Part shown: positions 7,090 to 16,069 of the stretch, piece by piece
Layout: every line of letters starts with the position of its first letter
Position numbering within the stretch: the stretch's first letter is position 1
IMG/VR virus record: IMGVR_UViG_3300018428_003808
Location: 1 to 47,648 of that record
Source: a virus
DNA length: 47,648 nucleotides
Strand: one strand, 5' to 3'
Notes under the pieces: generated by a model
Seen by the model: the letters and a program-made list of their open reading frames with translations, nothing else
What the model was told of the DNA's origin: nothing
Database searches by the model: none
Program-made: the position numbers and the translations under genes

Positions 7090-8335
7090 AACATTTTGTT
7101 TACATCCGTTTACAGGACTTGCTACACGAGAAGATGGCGCAGTAAAAGCCTGTTGTCGTAGTTTGCCTGTTGGCTGGATACAAAATAACAGTTTAGAGGA
7201 AATTTGGAACAACGGTACAATGCGTGAAATACGCAGACAAGTGTTGTGTGGTGAACGTCCGGCTGCATGTGAACCTTGTTTTAACTTGGAAGACCAAGGT
7301 GTTGAAAGTTTAAGACAACGTCACATACGAGATAGTTTTCCAGATGCACGTTGCAACCTGTATCCTAACGCATTAGACAGTTTGCGTGATGATTACAGTA
7401 TGCCATTTGAATTTCCTACAATAGAAATCAAAATAAACAACTTGTGTAACCTCAAATGTCGTATGTGTAACCCACTAGATAGTACACAATGGAAAGACTG
7501 GCAAGAAGTTGAACAGTTTTACAAAGACGAAGGAAACTATCTAGTAGATGCTGTAAAAAAACTCAACCTAATGCAGCACCCATATGTAGGCTTGTTTGAA
7601 GAACGTGATGACTTTTGGGATAATTTAGAAAAACTTATTCCATATTTTAGACGTATTGAATTTGCTGGTGGCGAACCATTAATGGATCCAATGCATTATA
7701 AAATTTTAGATATGATGGCACCTTACGGCAAAAACATAGAACTAAAATATGCAACCAACGGAACTACACTGGGCATTAAAGGACGTAGTATACACGATTA
7801 CTGGCCTAAGTTCAAACGTGTAGTTGTAAATGTTAGCATTGACGGTATTGGTGATGTATATGAATACATAAGAGGCAATGGATCTTTTGAAGAAGTCGAA
7901 GAAAATATAAAAGTATTCAAAAGTTTTAGTAACGTAGACTACATTGTTGGAGCATTTACTGTACAAGCAAACAATATTTTACAACTACCTAGATGTATTG
8001 ATTATTTCTTAAATAACATGGGTATTGTGTTTTATTCACACAGAGTAACATATCCAAGAGCACTCAGTGCTCAAGTAATACCTCAACCGTTAAAGGAGAA
8101 AGTTATTGGAGAACTACAAACCATACAAAAAACCTTCCGTGATTATCCAATTGTACGAAGTAATCCTGCTCTTATATCTGTTACTGAGAGGCAAATATCC
8201 GACAACATTAACTTTTTAGAAGCAAAAGATTTGAGTCAGTATTGGAATGATTGTGTAAATTTTAACCGTGCATTAGATAAGACACGCAATCAAAACTTTT
8301 TAAATGTAAATCCGGAGTTTGTTCAATATGTATAG
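7064..8335 (+). CDS. Radical SAM protein with N-terminal twitch/SPASM-like domain
   Basis: TTG at 7064 gives 423 aa and a 26-nt overlap with the preceding gene. The N-terminal domain has C12, C30-C31, C62, C69 and C72 in an F-C-x-x-P-F / D-G-x-V-x-x-C-C / S-L-E-E-I-W-N pattern, typical of auxiliary iron-sulfur (twitch/SPASM) domains but placed ahead of the core. The core has C128-x3-C132-x2-C135 for the SAM-binding 4Fe-4S cluster and an A-G-G-E-P motif further on. Proteins of this layout are known as N-terminal-twitch radical SAM proteins; substrates are undefined. The genes at 14082, 27531 and 28792 share the layout. Confidence 0.85.
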   Translation: MSKSLHPSKTFCLHPFTGLATREDGAVKACCRSLPVGWIQNNSLEEIWNNGTMREIRRQVLCGERPAACEPCFNLEDQGVESLRQRHIRDSFPDARCNLYPNALDSLRDDYSMPFEFPTIEIKINNLCNLKCRMCNPLDSTQWKDWQEVEQFYKDEGNYLVDAVKKLNLMQHPYVGLFEERDDFWDNLEKLIPYFRRIEFAGGEPLMDPMHYKILDMMAPYGKNIELKYATNGTTLGIKGRSIHDYWPKFKRVVVNVSIDGIGDVYEYIRGNGSFEEVEENIKVFKSFSNVDYIVGAFTVQANNILQLPRCIDYFLNNMGIVFYSHRVTYPRALSAQVIPQPLKEKVIGELQTIQKTFRDYPIVRSNPALISVTERQISDNINFLEAKDLSQYWNDCVNFNRALDKTRNQNFLNVNPEFVQYV

Positions 8336-9224
8336 AGTTGAAAATCGCTGGAACCATTACGCAGATAGTGTAAAAATTGAATGGAATTTGGGTAAACGCT
8401 GTAACTTAGATTGCACATATTGTCCTGCAGAAATACATGATAATTTTTCACCGCATACAAGACTAGACAAATTAATGCACACAGTTGATAAACTTGCAAA
8501 TCTTAAAAATGCAAGAATTAGTTTCACAGGAGGAGAACCATGTGTTCATCCTGCAATAGAAGATTTGCTAGAATATGCAAGACCCAAAATTAAATGGCTA
8601 AGTGTTACAACTAATGCAACACGAACATCAGATTTTTATGAAAGAATACCTGTAAATTATATTGTTTTTAGTTTACACTTGGAAGATGAAAACTGGAAAC
8701 GTAGTTTAACTAATATTATTGGGTTTGCTTCAGGCGAAGAAAGTATTAAATTTCCTAAAGACTACCATGTTGCTATAATGGCACACCACGATCACATGGA
8801 TAAAGTAAAATATGCAGCAAGTTTTTTAACAGGACATAATATATCTTATACAATAAGACGTATACGTTGGACAGAAAAACATGATTGGTTTGATGATTTA
8901 CGTTATAACGGACAAGATTTAGAATGGATATTAAATAACACTGCAACTGCACAGCCTAATACACTAGTTGACGACTTTGAATTAGTACATGCTAACGATT
9001 TAATAAAAGAACATAGAAATCAATTCAAAGGCTGGAATTGTAATGCAGGATTAGAAAGTTTAATGATTAACTGGAACGGCGATGTACACAGAGCCACTTG
9101 TAGAGTAGGTGGCAGTTTAGGAAATATATACGACGATACATTTGAACTACCTGAAGAGCCAATTACATGCACCCGAGAATGGTGTACTTGTGCAGCAGAT
9201 GTGAATATTACAAAATGGAAGTAG
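8328..9224 (+). CDS. Radical SAM protein with C-terminal auxiliary Cys cluster
   Basis: ATG at 8328 is preferred over a TTG at 8319, since GGAG at 8313-8316 is properly spaced only for the ATG. The 298-aa product has C25-x3-C29-x2-C32, a T-G-G-E-P motif, and a C-terminal region with F-K-G-W-x-C, a G-N-I-Y turn and a final C-x4-C-x-C, an arrangement like SPASM/twitch auxiliary clusters. It is closest in layout to the products at 13168 and 25980. It overlaps both neighbours and forms a block of three consecutive radical SAM genes. Confidence 0.85.
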   Translation: MYRVENRWNHYADSVKIEWNLGKRCNLDCTYCPAEIHDNFSPHTRLDKLMHTVDKLANLKNARISFTGGEPCVHPAIEDLLEYARPKIKWLSVTTNATRTSDFYERIPVNYIVFSLHLEDENWKRSLTNIIGFASGEESIKFPKDYHVAIMAHHDHMDKVKYAASFLTGHNISYTIRRIRWTEKHDWFDDLRYNGQDLEWILNNTATAQPNTLVDDFELVHANDLIKEHRNQFKGWNCNAGLESLMINWNGDVHRATCRVGGSLGNIYDDTFELPEEPITCTREWCTCAADVNITKWK

Positions 9225-10261
9225 ATGCAATTAAATTAACCAAACCAGAACCTATGATGGTAACTTGGGATATTGGACGTAGGTGTAACTTTGATTGCAC
9301 TTATTGCGAAAGTACTCGACACAATACATATAGTCCACCTACAAGTTGGAATGAATTGTGTGACACTCTTGATTTTATTAAACAATACACTCAATTATAC
9401 AATCAACCCAATGCTAACATAGGATTTACAGGAGGCGAACCTACGGTAAATCCAGACTTTTGGCGTTTTGTGGAAAAAATACGTAACGAAACTGATTTCC
9501 AAATTGGAATGACCAGCAACGGAACATGGCCAGAAAAACATATTGACTTTATTAAAGACAACTTTGTAGGTATTACTTTAAGTTATCATGCTGAAGCAAA
9601 CTTGTTTAGTAAAGAAAGAACAATACGCAATGCAGAATTAGTACACAATGCAGGAATTTGGTTAACAGTTAATGTAATGATGCACACAGACCATTGGGCA
9701 GAATGTGTTGAAGTGCATGAAAAATTAAAAGCATTGGGCATTGACAGCAAACCTACAATGATAGGCGACGGTAATTTTGGTTTTACAGAATGGTTTGACG
9801 ACAGCGAAGGTGTAAAACGTAGAACAAGTCATCCATATACAGTAGAACAGCAACAATGGTATCTTACTGAAAAAGGATTACCTACAGACATTGTAGATAA
9901 AATAGCAAATGGCACTGAATTACCACGGGGTTGTTGTGGTGCTAGAAGTATAGAAGGCAGTTGCAACGGCTGTTGGCAAAAAATAGAAGCAGTAAATACC
10001 AACTTTAAAGGATGGTATTGTGCTGTTAACAAGTATTTCTTACACATTGATCAACACACTGGAAAAGTATATCATCATCAAACTTGTCAAACTAGTTTTA
10101 GTGGAAGAGTAGGACCAATTGGTAGACTATCAAATACAGAAGGTATATTAAATTATGCATTTGAAAATAGAAATAGAATAATCAAATGTCCAAAACAGCG
10201 TTGTGGATGTGGAATGTGTGTTCCAAAAGCAAAAAGTTTGTCCGTGTTTAAGACATTATAA
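9215..10261 (+). CDS. Radical SAM protein with extended C-terminal Cys cluster
   Basis: I use ATG at 9215 (348 aa, 10-nt overlap), since the upstream ATG at 9167 would add residues with no counterpart in relatives. C24-x3-C28-x2-C31 binds the SAM cluster and T-G-G-E-P follows. Later come a C-C-G and C-N-G-C group, then F-K-G-W-x-C, a V-G-P-I-G turn and a terminal C-x4-C-x-C-x2-C. The product at 12123-13181 has the same order, so the two are paralogues on opposite strands. The extra cysteines suggest one or two auxiliary clusters, as in peptide- or sugar-modifying enzymes. Confidence 0.85.
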   Translation: MEVDAIKLTKPEPMMVTWDIGRRCNFDCTYCESTRHNTYSPPTSWNELCDTLDFIKQYTQLYNQPNANIGFTGGEPTVNPDFWRFVEKIRNETDFQIGMTSNGTWPEKHIDFIKDNFVGITLSYHAEANLFSKERTIRNAELVHNAGIWLTVNVMMHTDHWAECVEVHEKLKALGIDSKPTMIGDGNFGFTEWFDDSEGVKRRTSHPYTVEQQQWYLTEKGLPTDIVDKIANGTELPRGCCGARSIEGSCNGCWQKIEAVNTNFKGWYCAVNKYFLHIDQHTGKVYHHQTCQTSFSGRVGPIGRLSNTEGILNYAFENRNRIIKCPKQRCGCGMCVPKAKSLSVFKTL

Positions 10262-10272
10262 ACTGCGCACTT

Positions 10273-10280
10273 AATAAATA
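10273..10280 (+). promoter_or_regulatory. Late-type box directly before the ATG at 10285
   Basis: AATAAATA matches NATAAATA fully. It is followed by CAGC and the ATG, with the predicted transcription start within 1 nt of the A. No SD is seen. The 10262-10284 gap is the only intergenic gap in the 5745-12163 plus-strand run. Confidence 0.6.
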
Positions 10281-10284
10281 CAGC

Positions 10285-11031
10285 ATGAACGCTCATAATT
10301 TTTATTTAGATCACAAAGATCATCCTGTAACACCTAAGCCATTGCCTGACTACGATGTTATCGATCAAGCAAAATGGATATTATGTGGCAACGGATATCA
10401 GTGGGTCGAACTAGATACTATTTTTAATGTTCATGCATGGCAAGAAGATTCTAAGTTTGCCGAATACCAATATGTTTCACATAGAGATATTCATATAGGT
10501 GAAGGAACACATGTTGGTTGGGAAAGTTGCACACTTCACGGTATTGATGTTGACAAAACAAATGTATGGCAAACCTATGGTTATGAAAAAGAACCAGAGT
10601 ATATTTGGACTTCACTAGGCAAAAAATGTAAAAATATAAAGAATTTTTTTAAAAATGTTTTTCCAAGTGAAAGTTATGCACGTATTAGATTTATGCGATT
10701 AGCACAACTCGGAAGTGTTAGTCCTCACAATGATTTTAGTCCAGTAATCGATATGGAAAATATATTAGATGCTCCGTTGCCAATAAACGTAGCAATTGAT
10801 CATCCAAAAGATTGTTATATGACACTAAAAGATTCAGGTTGTGTGCCTTTTGCTACTGGAAAAATGTTTATGGTTAACATTTTTAAAGATCATAGTGTAG
10901 TTAACTTGAGTAGACAAAGTCGCACACACTTGATTGCACATTGTCATTTAGGTAACAGGAAACAAGACTTCTGTGAAATGCTAGTTAGAAGTTACGAAAA
11001 ACAACATGAACGTATATCAAGCCAAATTTAA
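10285..11031 (+). CDS. 2OG-Fe(II) oxygenase-like protein (Asp/Asn hydroxylase type)
   Basis: This 248-aa protein has H148-x-D150 (in SPHND), H203 (in KDHSVVN) and R213 (in RTHLIAH), consistent with the iron and 2-oxoglutarate ligands of an aspartyl/asparaginyl-hydroxylase-like jelly roll. An R-I-R-F strand precedes the first ligand, as is usual in that family. It follows three radical SAM genes and has its own late-type box, so it may be expressed separately from them. The substrate is unknown. Confidence 0.65.
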   Translation: MNAHNFYLDHKDHPVTPKPLPDYDVIDQAKWILCGNGYQWVELDTIFNVHAWQEDSKFAEYQYVSHRDIHIGEGTHVGWESCTLHGIDVDKTNVWQTYGYEKEPEYIWTSLGKKCKNIKNFFKNVFPSESYARIRFMRLAQLGSVSPHNDFSPVIDMENILDAPLPINVAIDHPKDCYMTLKDSGCVPFATGKMFMVNIFKDHSVVNLSRQSRTHLIAHCHLGNRKQDFCEMLVRSYEKQHERISSQI

Positions 11032-12163
11032 AAGTAAAAAATGGTGTGTCTGTATTGTAGATGACACAGACAAGTATAAAGGCATGGCAAAAGAAATTGT
11101 CAAAAATCGTGCTGACTACACTATTACCAATCTAACCGGCATGGGTTATGATGTTTATGTTGATAAAAATGAAGACAAAATGCTTCGGTTAGTAGCAGAC
11201 AAGTATACATATGCAGTAGTATCAAGTGCTGCTAATGAATTTACCAACGGTGACAGTTTTTTTGCAAACCATCCTACGTTTGATGGTATAATAGGTCATA
11301 TTTTAGATGGCGGTGATGCATACTTTGGTTTACACTATCAATGTTACAGTATAAACTTAGAGAACTATAAAAAAATAGGATGTCCTAAAGTTGGTGAAGA
11401 TCAACCATTATCACCGCACAGTCAGATTGCTCCTTTTAGAAGTCACACAAATGTACACGATGATTATTTGCCTACATGGTTAAACATGGGCACAAAACAA
11501 TTATTGTATAAACATAAAATTCACGGTTGGAATTTAATTAGTGCATTCTTATCTATTGATTTGCCAATTGAAGCATATGATACAATTTGTAGATCTAACA
11601 AACACTACATTTACAGAGAAGAAATCGATCCTTACGTATTTCAAAAATACAATTACTGCTTAACACAACATGTTCATACGCAAGCAACTGGCGAAGCAGA
11701 GAAGTATCCAAGAAAATACAACACTCCGATTAGACATTTAGTTACTATTGCTAATGCCGATGCAGCAAAAAAACGTTTACACGGACACGAAGCAGAAATT
11801 ATTTACTATGATTATAATCAACGTGCATTAGATAATGTAGGCGGTGGATATTTATTAGATCCTTTGCACGAACCTGAAAAGTTTATTCAAATTATTCCTA
11901 CTGAAGATCAACATGCAACCGTAATCGATATGAGTAATATATTTGCATACGAAGGTACTGTTGCTTTTTTACCTTTAGAATATAGATTAAAACAAGAAAA
12001 TAAATTAATTAAACTTTTAAAAGACAACTTGCCTCATGCTACTGTTATTTTTGATAAACGTGCAGCAGAAGGTATAGAAAAATGGAAACCCGAAACAGGA
12101 TGTGTTAAAGATTTAACTTATACTAACTGGGAAGATCTTGACTTGCCTTCATGGCATCAATAA
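11006..12163 (+). CDS. Unrecognised 385-aa protein
   Basis: I do not recognise a catalytic family. The start ATG at 11006 overlaps the upstream gene by 26 nt, and the end overlaps the convergent radical SAM gene by 41 nt. The first half has alternating strands and a GGDAYFGLHYQC segment with neighbouring Tyr and Asn residues. The second half (from about 240) has repeated hydrophobic strands ending in D/N, resembling a Rossmann-like fold. Given its neighbours a glycosyltransferase or nucleotide-sugar enzyme is possible, but no DxD or glycine-rich loop is clear. It has no signal peptide or membrane segment. Confidence 0.6.
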   Translation: MNVYQAKFKSKKWCVCIVDDTDKYKGMAKEIVKNRADYTITNLTGMGYDVYVDKNEDKMLRLVADKYTYAVVSSAANEFTNGDSFFANHPTFDGIIGHILDGGDAYFGLHYQCYSINLENYKKIGCPKVGEDQPLSPHSQIAPFRSHTNVHDDYLPTWLNMGTKQLLYKHKIHGWNLISAFLSIDLPIEAYDTICRSNKHYIYREEIDPYVFQKYNYCLTQHVHTQATGEAEKYPRKYNTPIRHLVTIANADAAKKRLHGHEAEIIYYDYNQRALDNVGGGYLLDPLHEPEKFIQIIPTEDQHATVIDMSNIFAYEGTVAFLPLEYRLKQENKLIKLLKDNLPHATVIFDKRAAEGIEKWKPETGCVKDLTYTNWEDLDLPSWHQ

Positions 12164-13181
12164 ACAATTCTTTATTACGTGCCTTTGGCGCACATAATCC
12201 GCACCAACAACTAGATTTTTTACAAACTACACCGTTGTTATGCATATTTTCTAAAATACTATTAGTATCATACAAATAACCAATTGGTCCAACATTGCCA
12301 TTGTAATTCATTTTACAATCTTTGTTAGTGAATACTTCTCCAGTTACTTGTCTAATATACAAAAAGTAATCTGCTACACTGCAATGCCAGTTTTTAAAAT
12401 TGTTGCCTTCTACATAGTTTGTCTCACATCCACCAGCACACAACGTATTACCGCCGCAACATGCTCTACCTGTTTTACTTAGATTAAGTCCTTTTGCTAA
12501 ACCATATAAAATTTTATCTTTTGTTGTAACTTTACGTCCAATTAGGTATTCACTTTGTTCAGCGTTGTAATTAAAACGCATGTCTAACCAATGATGATCA
12601 ATCTGTCTAGCATTGTATTTTATATCATGCTGTTTGCACCATTCAATAAATTCAATACAATCATCCCAATGTTTAGGGTGCATCATTACACTAACATGAA
12701 ATGTTTTTTGTTTGTCTATAAGATATAAAATATTGTTTTTTACAAGTTCTTTGCTTTTAGCAGGTGCCTCTGGATGATAACTTATTGTAAAATAATCTAT
12801 ATATTCAACTACCCTATTCCATAAGTTAGGACCAATAACAGCGTTTGTAATAGTTGCTACACCCATATACCAATTGTAGTTTTTACGCTTTTCGTTTACA
12901 TACTTTAGTATATCTAAAATTCTTGGATGAAAAATACTTTCTCCGCCTTGTATATTTAAATTTGCAAAACGCTGTGATTCTGGACGCTGCTGCATTTTTA
13001 CATCAACATACTTGTAAATAAAATCTACAGTATCTAAACATTCTGCAAATGCAGGATGCTCTGTTTTATTGTCATGACCGTCGCCGCAATAACTGCAATC
13101 TAAATTACACTTGAGTGTACTTTCCCAAGCAATTTGAAAACTTATTCTTTTTGCCGGTATTAATGTATCAAAAGTAGTCAT
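12123..13181 (-). CDS. Radical SAM protein with extended C-terminal Cys cluster
   Basis: The 352-aa protein has C25-x3-C29-x2-C32, a Q-G-G-E-S variant of the GGE motif, a C-C-G-G and C-A-G-G-C group, F-K-N-W-x-C, a V-G-P-I-G turn and a terminal C-x4-C-x-C-x2-C. This is the same order as the plus-strand gene at 9215, so the two are a duplicated pair. It is last in a minus-strand run from 19107 and overlaps the upstream radical SAM gene by 14 nt. Confidence 0.85.
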   Translation of the reverse strand: MTTFDTLIPAKRISFQIAWESTLKCNLDCSYCGDGHDNKTEHPAFAECLDTVDFIYKYVDVKMQQRPESQRFANLNIQGGESIFHPRILDILKYVNEKRKNYNWYMGVATITNAVIGPNLWNRVVEYIDYFTISYHPEAPAKSKELVKNNILYLIDKQKTFHVSVMMHPKHWDDCIEFIEWCKQHDIKYNARQIDHHWLDMRFNYNAEQSEYLIGRKVTTKDKILYGLAKGLNLSKTGRACCGGNTLCAGGCETNYVEGNNFKNWHCSVADYFLYIRQVTGEVFTNKDCKMNYNGNVGPIGYLYDTNSILENMHNNGVVCKKSSCWCGLCAPKARNKELFIDAMKASQDLPS

Positions 13182-14085
13182 TGCATTTCCATTTGGTTAC
13201 AATAGTTTCGCCGGCACACGGACACGTTTCTTGTTCACATATAACTGGGTTAATTTCAAAACCTTTTAGATTGTATATATTTAAATTTAAATCTTGTCCA
13301 CAGTTACCTTTTACATTACCATAAGAATCAATTTTTACAAGGTCAACACCCAAATTACATTTCCATCCTTTAAAATGATTTAAATTGTTATTAATTAAAT
13401 AACTGTTGTTGGTTTCAAGATTGCCATCTATCATATATTGTGTGTGCGGACGTCTTAATACTTTATTATACCAAACTAAATCAGGATAACGTTTTATAAA
13501 AGTTTCCATGTATTCCAATTGTTCACTGTTATACATATGATTGCCATTATATACTACTGTCTTTGCAATAATAGGAAACAAATTGTTACTTGTTTTACAT
13601 TGTTCAACAATGTCTTTACACTTTTCAAAGTGTGCCGGATCCATTAATACATCAATGTTAACTTCAACACCGTTTTCATACAACATGTCGGCAACGTCAA
13701 TACAATGCTGTATATTGCTAAATTCGTGATGCACACTGATGTTAACTACATCAAAACTGCTCCAATATTTTTTCCACCAATTCATTTTTTTACTTGCATT
13801 TGTACTGATGTTGATTGTTACATCATGTGCCATTTTAATGTTGGTGCAAAATCTTGGCAGGTGTTTCCACAGTGTCGGCTCACCGCCAATTAAATAAAGT
13901 CTTGTTTTTCTGCCATGACGTTTTATATATGTTAACAATGCTTTGTCAACTGTTTCAATGTCTGGCCATAAACGATTGCCTTCGTTACTACCAGGAAAGC
14001 AATAGTTACATTTGAAATTACAAACGTTGCCCAATTCAAATTCAATTGTAAAATCTGTATCTAAATTTTGTATACTGTGTATCAT
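13168..14085 (-). CDS. Radical SAM protein with C-terminal auxiliary Cys cluster
   Basis: The 305-aa protein has C22-x3-C26-x2-C29, an I-G-G-E-P motif, and near the end F-K-G-W-x-C, an N-I-Y turn and a C-x4-C-x-C group. It belongs with the products at 8328 and 25980. Its start overlaps the stop of the preceding gene as ATGA. It lies between a twitch-type and an extended-type radical SAM gene, so all three architectures occur in one operon and may act on one substrate in sequence. Confidence 0.85.
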   Translation of the reverse strand: MIHSIQNLDTDFTIEFELGNVCNFKCNYCFPGSNEGNRLWPDIETVDKALLTYIKRHGRKTRLYLIGGEPTLWKHLPRFCTNIKMAHDVTINISTNASKKMNWWKKYWSSFDVVNISVHHEFSNIQHCIDVADMLYENGVEVNIDVLMDPAHFEKCKDIVEQCKTSNNLFPIIAKTVVYNGNHMYNSEQLEYMETFIKRYPDLVWYNKVLRRPHTQYMIDGNLETNNSYLINNNLNHFKGWKCNLGVDLVKIDSYGNVKGNCGQDLNLNIYNLKGFEINPVICEQETCPCAGETIVTKWKCNDYF

Positions 14086-15464
14086 AATAAATGTGCAAGT
14101 TCAGGAAACACTGTTTTAGCACTCACACCCCTAATTGCGTCTAACTTGTTTACATATTCTTTAAAGCCTGGTAACAAATGACTGTTATCAGCACTGTCCA
14201 TATGATTTAATATTGCTTCCCAACGTTTCCATCCGTAAGGATTAGTAGTAAAGAAACTGTTGTCATTTAAATGTACTTGTTCAAGCCAACCTTTAAAACT
14301 GTAAAACAATTCACGTATTTCTTTTTTATCTTCTTCTGGTAAAATTTGTATACTTAGAAATGTTGGAATATAAAGCAGATGCATATTCATTAAACCGCCG
14401 CCTGCCATAATACCACGTACTTCTTCGGTGTTAACTTTTCTAAATTCACTGCTTATTTTCCAGTGTACAAAATCTGGCAAATGTTTTATATTAAAAATTT
14501 GTAATGCAGTTGCAATACTAGGACGAATATTATCCGGTGTATTGTCTAGCATGTGCAAGTTGCTTTCTACAGTTTCCCAATTGGTAGGATAACGAATATA
14601 ATTGTTTCTCGGACCAGCAGCATCCATACTGATTCCAACTTTAACTAATTCAAAATTTTTCCACAAATCAATAAGTTCTTCATCTACAAGTATACCATTT
14701 GTGTTATATCGTAATCTAATATGTTTGTTATGTCCACTGCGAACAATTTCTTCAATAAACTTCTTATGTTCAGCAATCATAAGAGGTTCGCCGCCAGCAA
14801 AGTAAACTTCTTCTAAATAAGGTATTTGTTTATACAGTTGATCCCAAAAGATTTCATTTTCATGCCACTTGTTGTCAAATGCATTTTTATCCCATTGCAT
14901 TTGTCGTTTTACTTCAGGATCTTCTAACTGTGGTTCAAGTACTTTCCAATCTTTGACCCACTTACTACTATCATGCGGTGAACACATCACACATTTAATA
15001 TTACAAGTATGCCCTAAACGTAAATCTAAATATTTAATTTGCTCTCGCACTTTACCATCTTCGGTAGTATTGTTGAGCAAGTCTTCGACTTTTACACCAC
15101 GCTCAATCCATGTGCTGGTTTCCCACAAGCGTTTACTAACTACACCTTTGCTTTCTTCTGCAAAACATTTTGTACAACTTGCAGGAACTTCTCCTGCCAT
15201 CATAGTGCGTCTTGTTTCGCACATATAATCACTGTTCCATGCATCCATAGGTGTTGTAGATGCAAAATTTACAACTTGTCCTTGATTTTTTACAAGTCCT
15301 ACTGTGTGATCTGTACCAGCGCCGCTTGCGTTAGCACTGCAACACAACCGCATATCTCCGTTAGGTCGTGTTGCCATATGAATCCACGGTAAGACACAAA
15401 AACTTTTTGTTGTACGGTCTTCTAAACCAGTTTTAAATAATTCAATAAAATTTTGTGTGCTCAT
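14082..15464 (-). CDS. Radical SAM protein with N-terminal twitch/SPASM-like domain
   Basis: The 460-aa protein has an N-terminal domain with C23 in F-C-V-L-P-W-I-H, C41-C42 after N-G-D-M-R-L, and C97-x2-C100. The core has C154-x3-C158-x2-C161 and A-G-G-E-P. It is longer than the relatives at 7064, 27531 and 28792 because of an insertion between the two cysteine sets. The start ATG overlaps the upstream methyltransferase-like stop by 4 nt, suggesting coupled translation. Confidence 0.85.
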   Translation of the reverse strand: MSTQNFIELFKTGLEDRTTKSFCVLPWIHMATRPNGDMRLCCSANASGAGTDHTVGLVKNQGQVVNFASTTPMDAWNSDYMCETRRTMMAGEVPASCTKCFAEESKGVVSKRLWETSTWIERGVKVEDLLNNTTEDGKVREQIKYLDLRLGHTCNIKCVMCSPHDSSKWVKDWKVLEPQLEDPEVKRQMQWDKNAFDNKWHENEIFWDQLYKQIPYLEEVYFAGGEPLMIAEHKKFIEEIVRSGHNKHIRLRYNTNGILVDEELIDLWKNFELVKVGISMDAAGPRNNYIRYPTNWETVESNLHMLDNTPDNIRPSIATALQIFNIKHLPDFVHWKISSEFRKVNTEEVRGIMAGGGLMNMHLLYIPTFLSIQILPEEDKKEIRELFYSFKGWLEQVHLNDNSFFTTNPYGWKRWEAILNHMDSADNSHLLPGFKEYVNKLDAIRGVSAKTVFPELAHLL

Positions 15465-16069
15465 TTGCGTCCTATTAGCAAGAATCTATTGTACAGCGGC
15501 AGTTCTAATGTTTCTTGCTTAATTATATATGACAATCCACTGTGGGCAGCAAAATCTTCAACTGTGTCAAAACAGCGTATATGCTCAGGCAAATCATAAT
15601 AATTGTTGCTTTGCAATACTACAAGACTGTTGTCAGGAACACGCTCAAGCCAAATATCATATTGTTCTTGCGAGATATGTTCTGTACTGGTATTGATTAC
15701 AATTTCGGGATCAAACTCGTATTCGTAAGTACACATATCAGCAGTAACAGCACGAAAGTTGCCAATCATTTCTTGACGTTTGCAAATCATGTTTGCTATT
15801 TCTTCGCAACTTTCGTCAATATCAATACTGCGAACAAATCCAGTGTTAATACTGCTGTTAAAAAACATACATGCTAATACACCATTCCAACCGCCGTGAA
15901 TAACAATGTTCTGTGGTACGCTTTCGTCTACGCAAGAAAACAAACTGTTTATAAGCCACTCTTTGCTTTTAAGTTGTCCTTTCCAGAAACTTTCTAGTAC
16001 ACTATAAGGATTTTCACTGTTGCGTACAGCGTCCATCCAAAATGCCACATCATCTAGTTCTACAAGCAT
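15461..16069 (-). CDS. Divergent class I methyltransferase-like protein
   Basis: This 202-aa protein matches the C-terminal part of the protein at 1-660: a K-G-Q-L-K-S-K-E-W-L-I helix, an H-G-G-W-N-G loop at the SAM-binding position, and I-D-I-D-E at the end of the next strand. A later E-I-V-I-N-T-S-T-E-H segment corresponds to the strand carrying the usual motif IV. It lacks the N-terminal repeats of the other copy. The glycine loop is unusual, so methyl transfer is inferred from the fold only. Confidence 0.6.
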   Translation of the reverse strand: MLVELDDVAFWMDAVRNSENPYSVLESFWKGQLKSKEWLINSLFSCVDESVPQNIVIHGGWNGVLACMFFNSSINTGFVRSIDIDESCEEIANMICKRQEMIGNFRAVTADMCTYEYEFDPEIVINTSTEHISQEQYDIWLERVPDNSLVVLQSNNYYDLPEHIRCFDTVEDFAAHSGLSYIIKQETLELPLYNRFLLIGRK

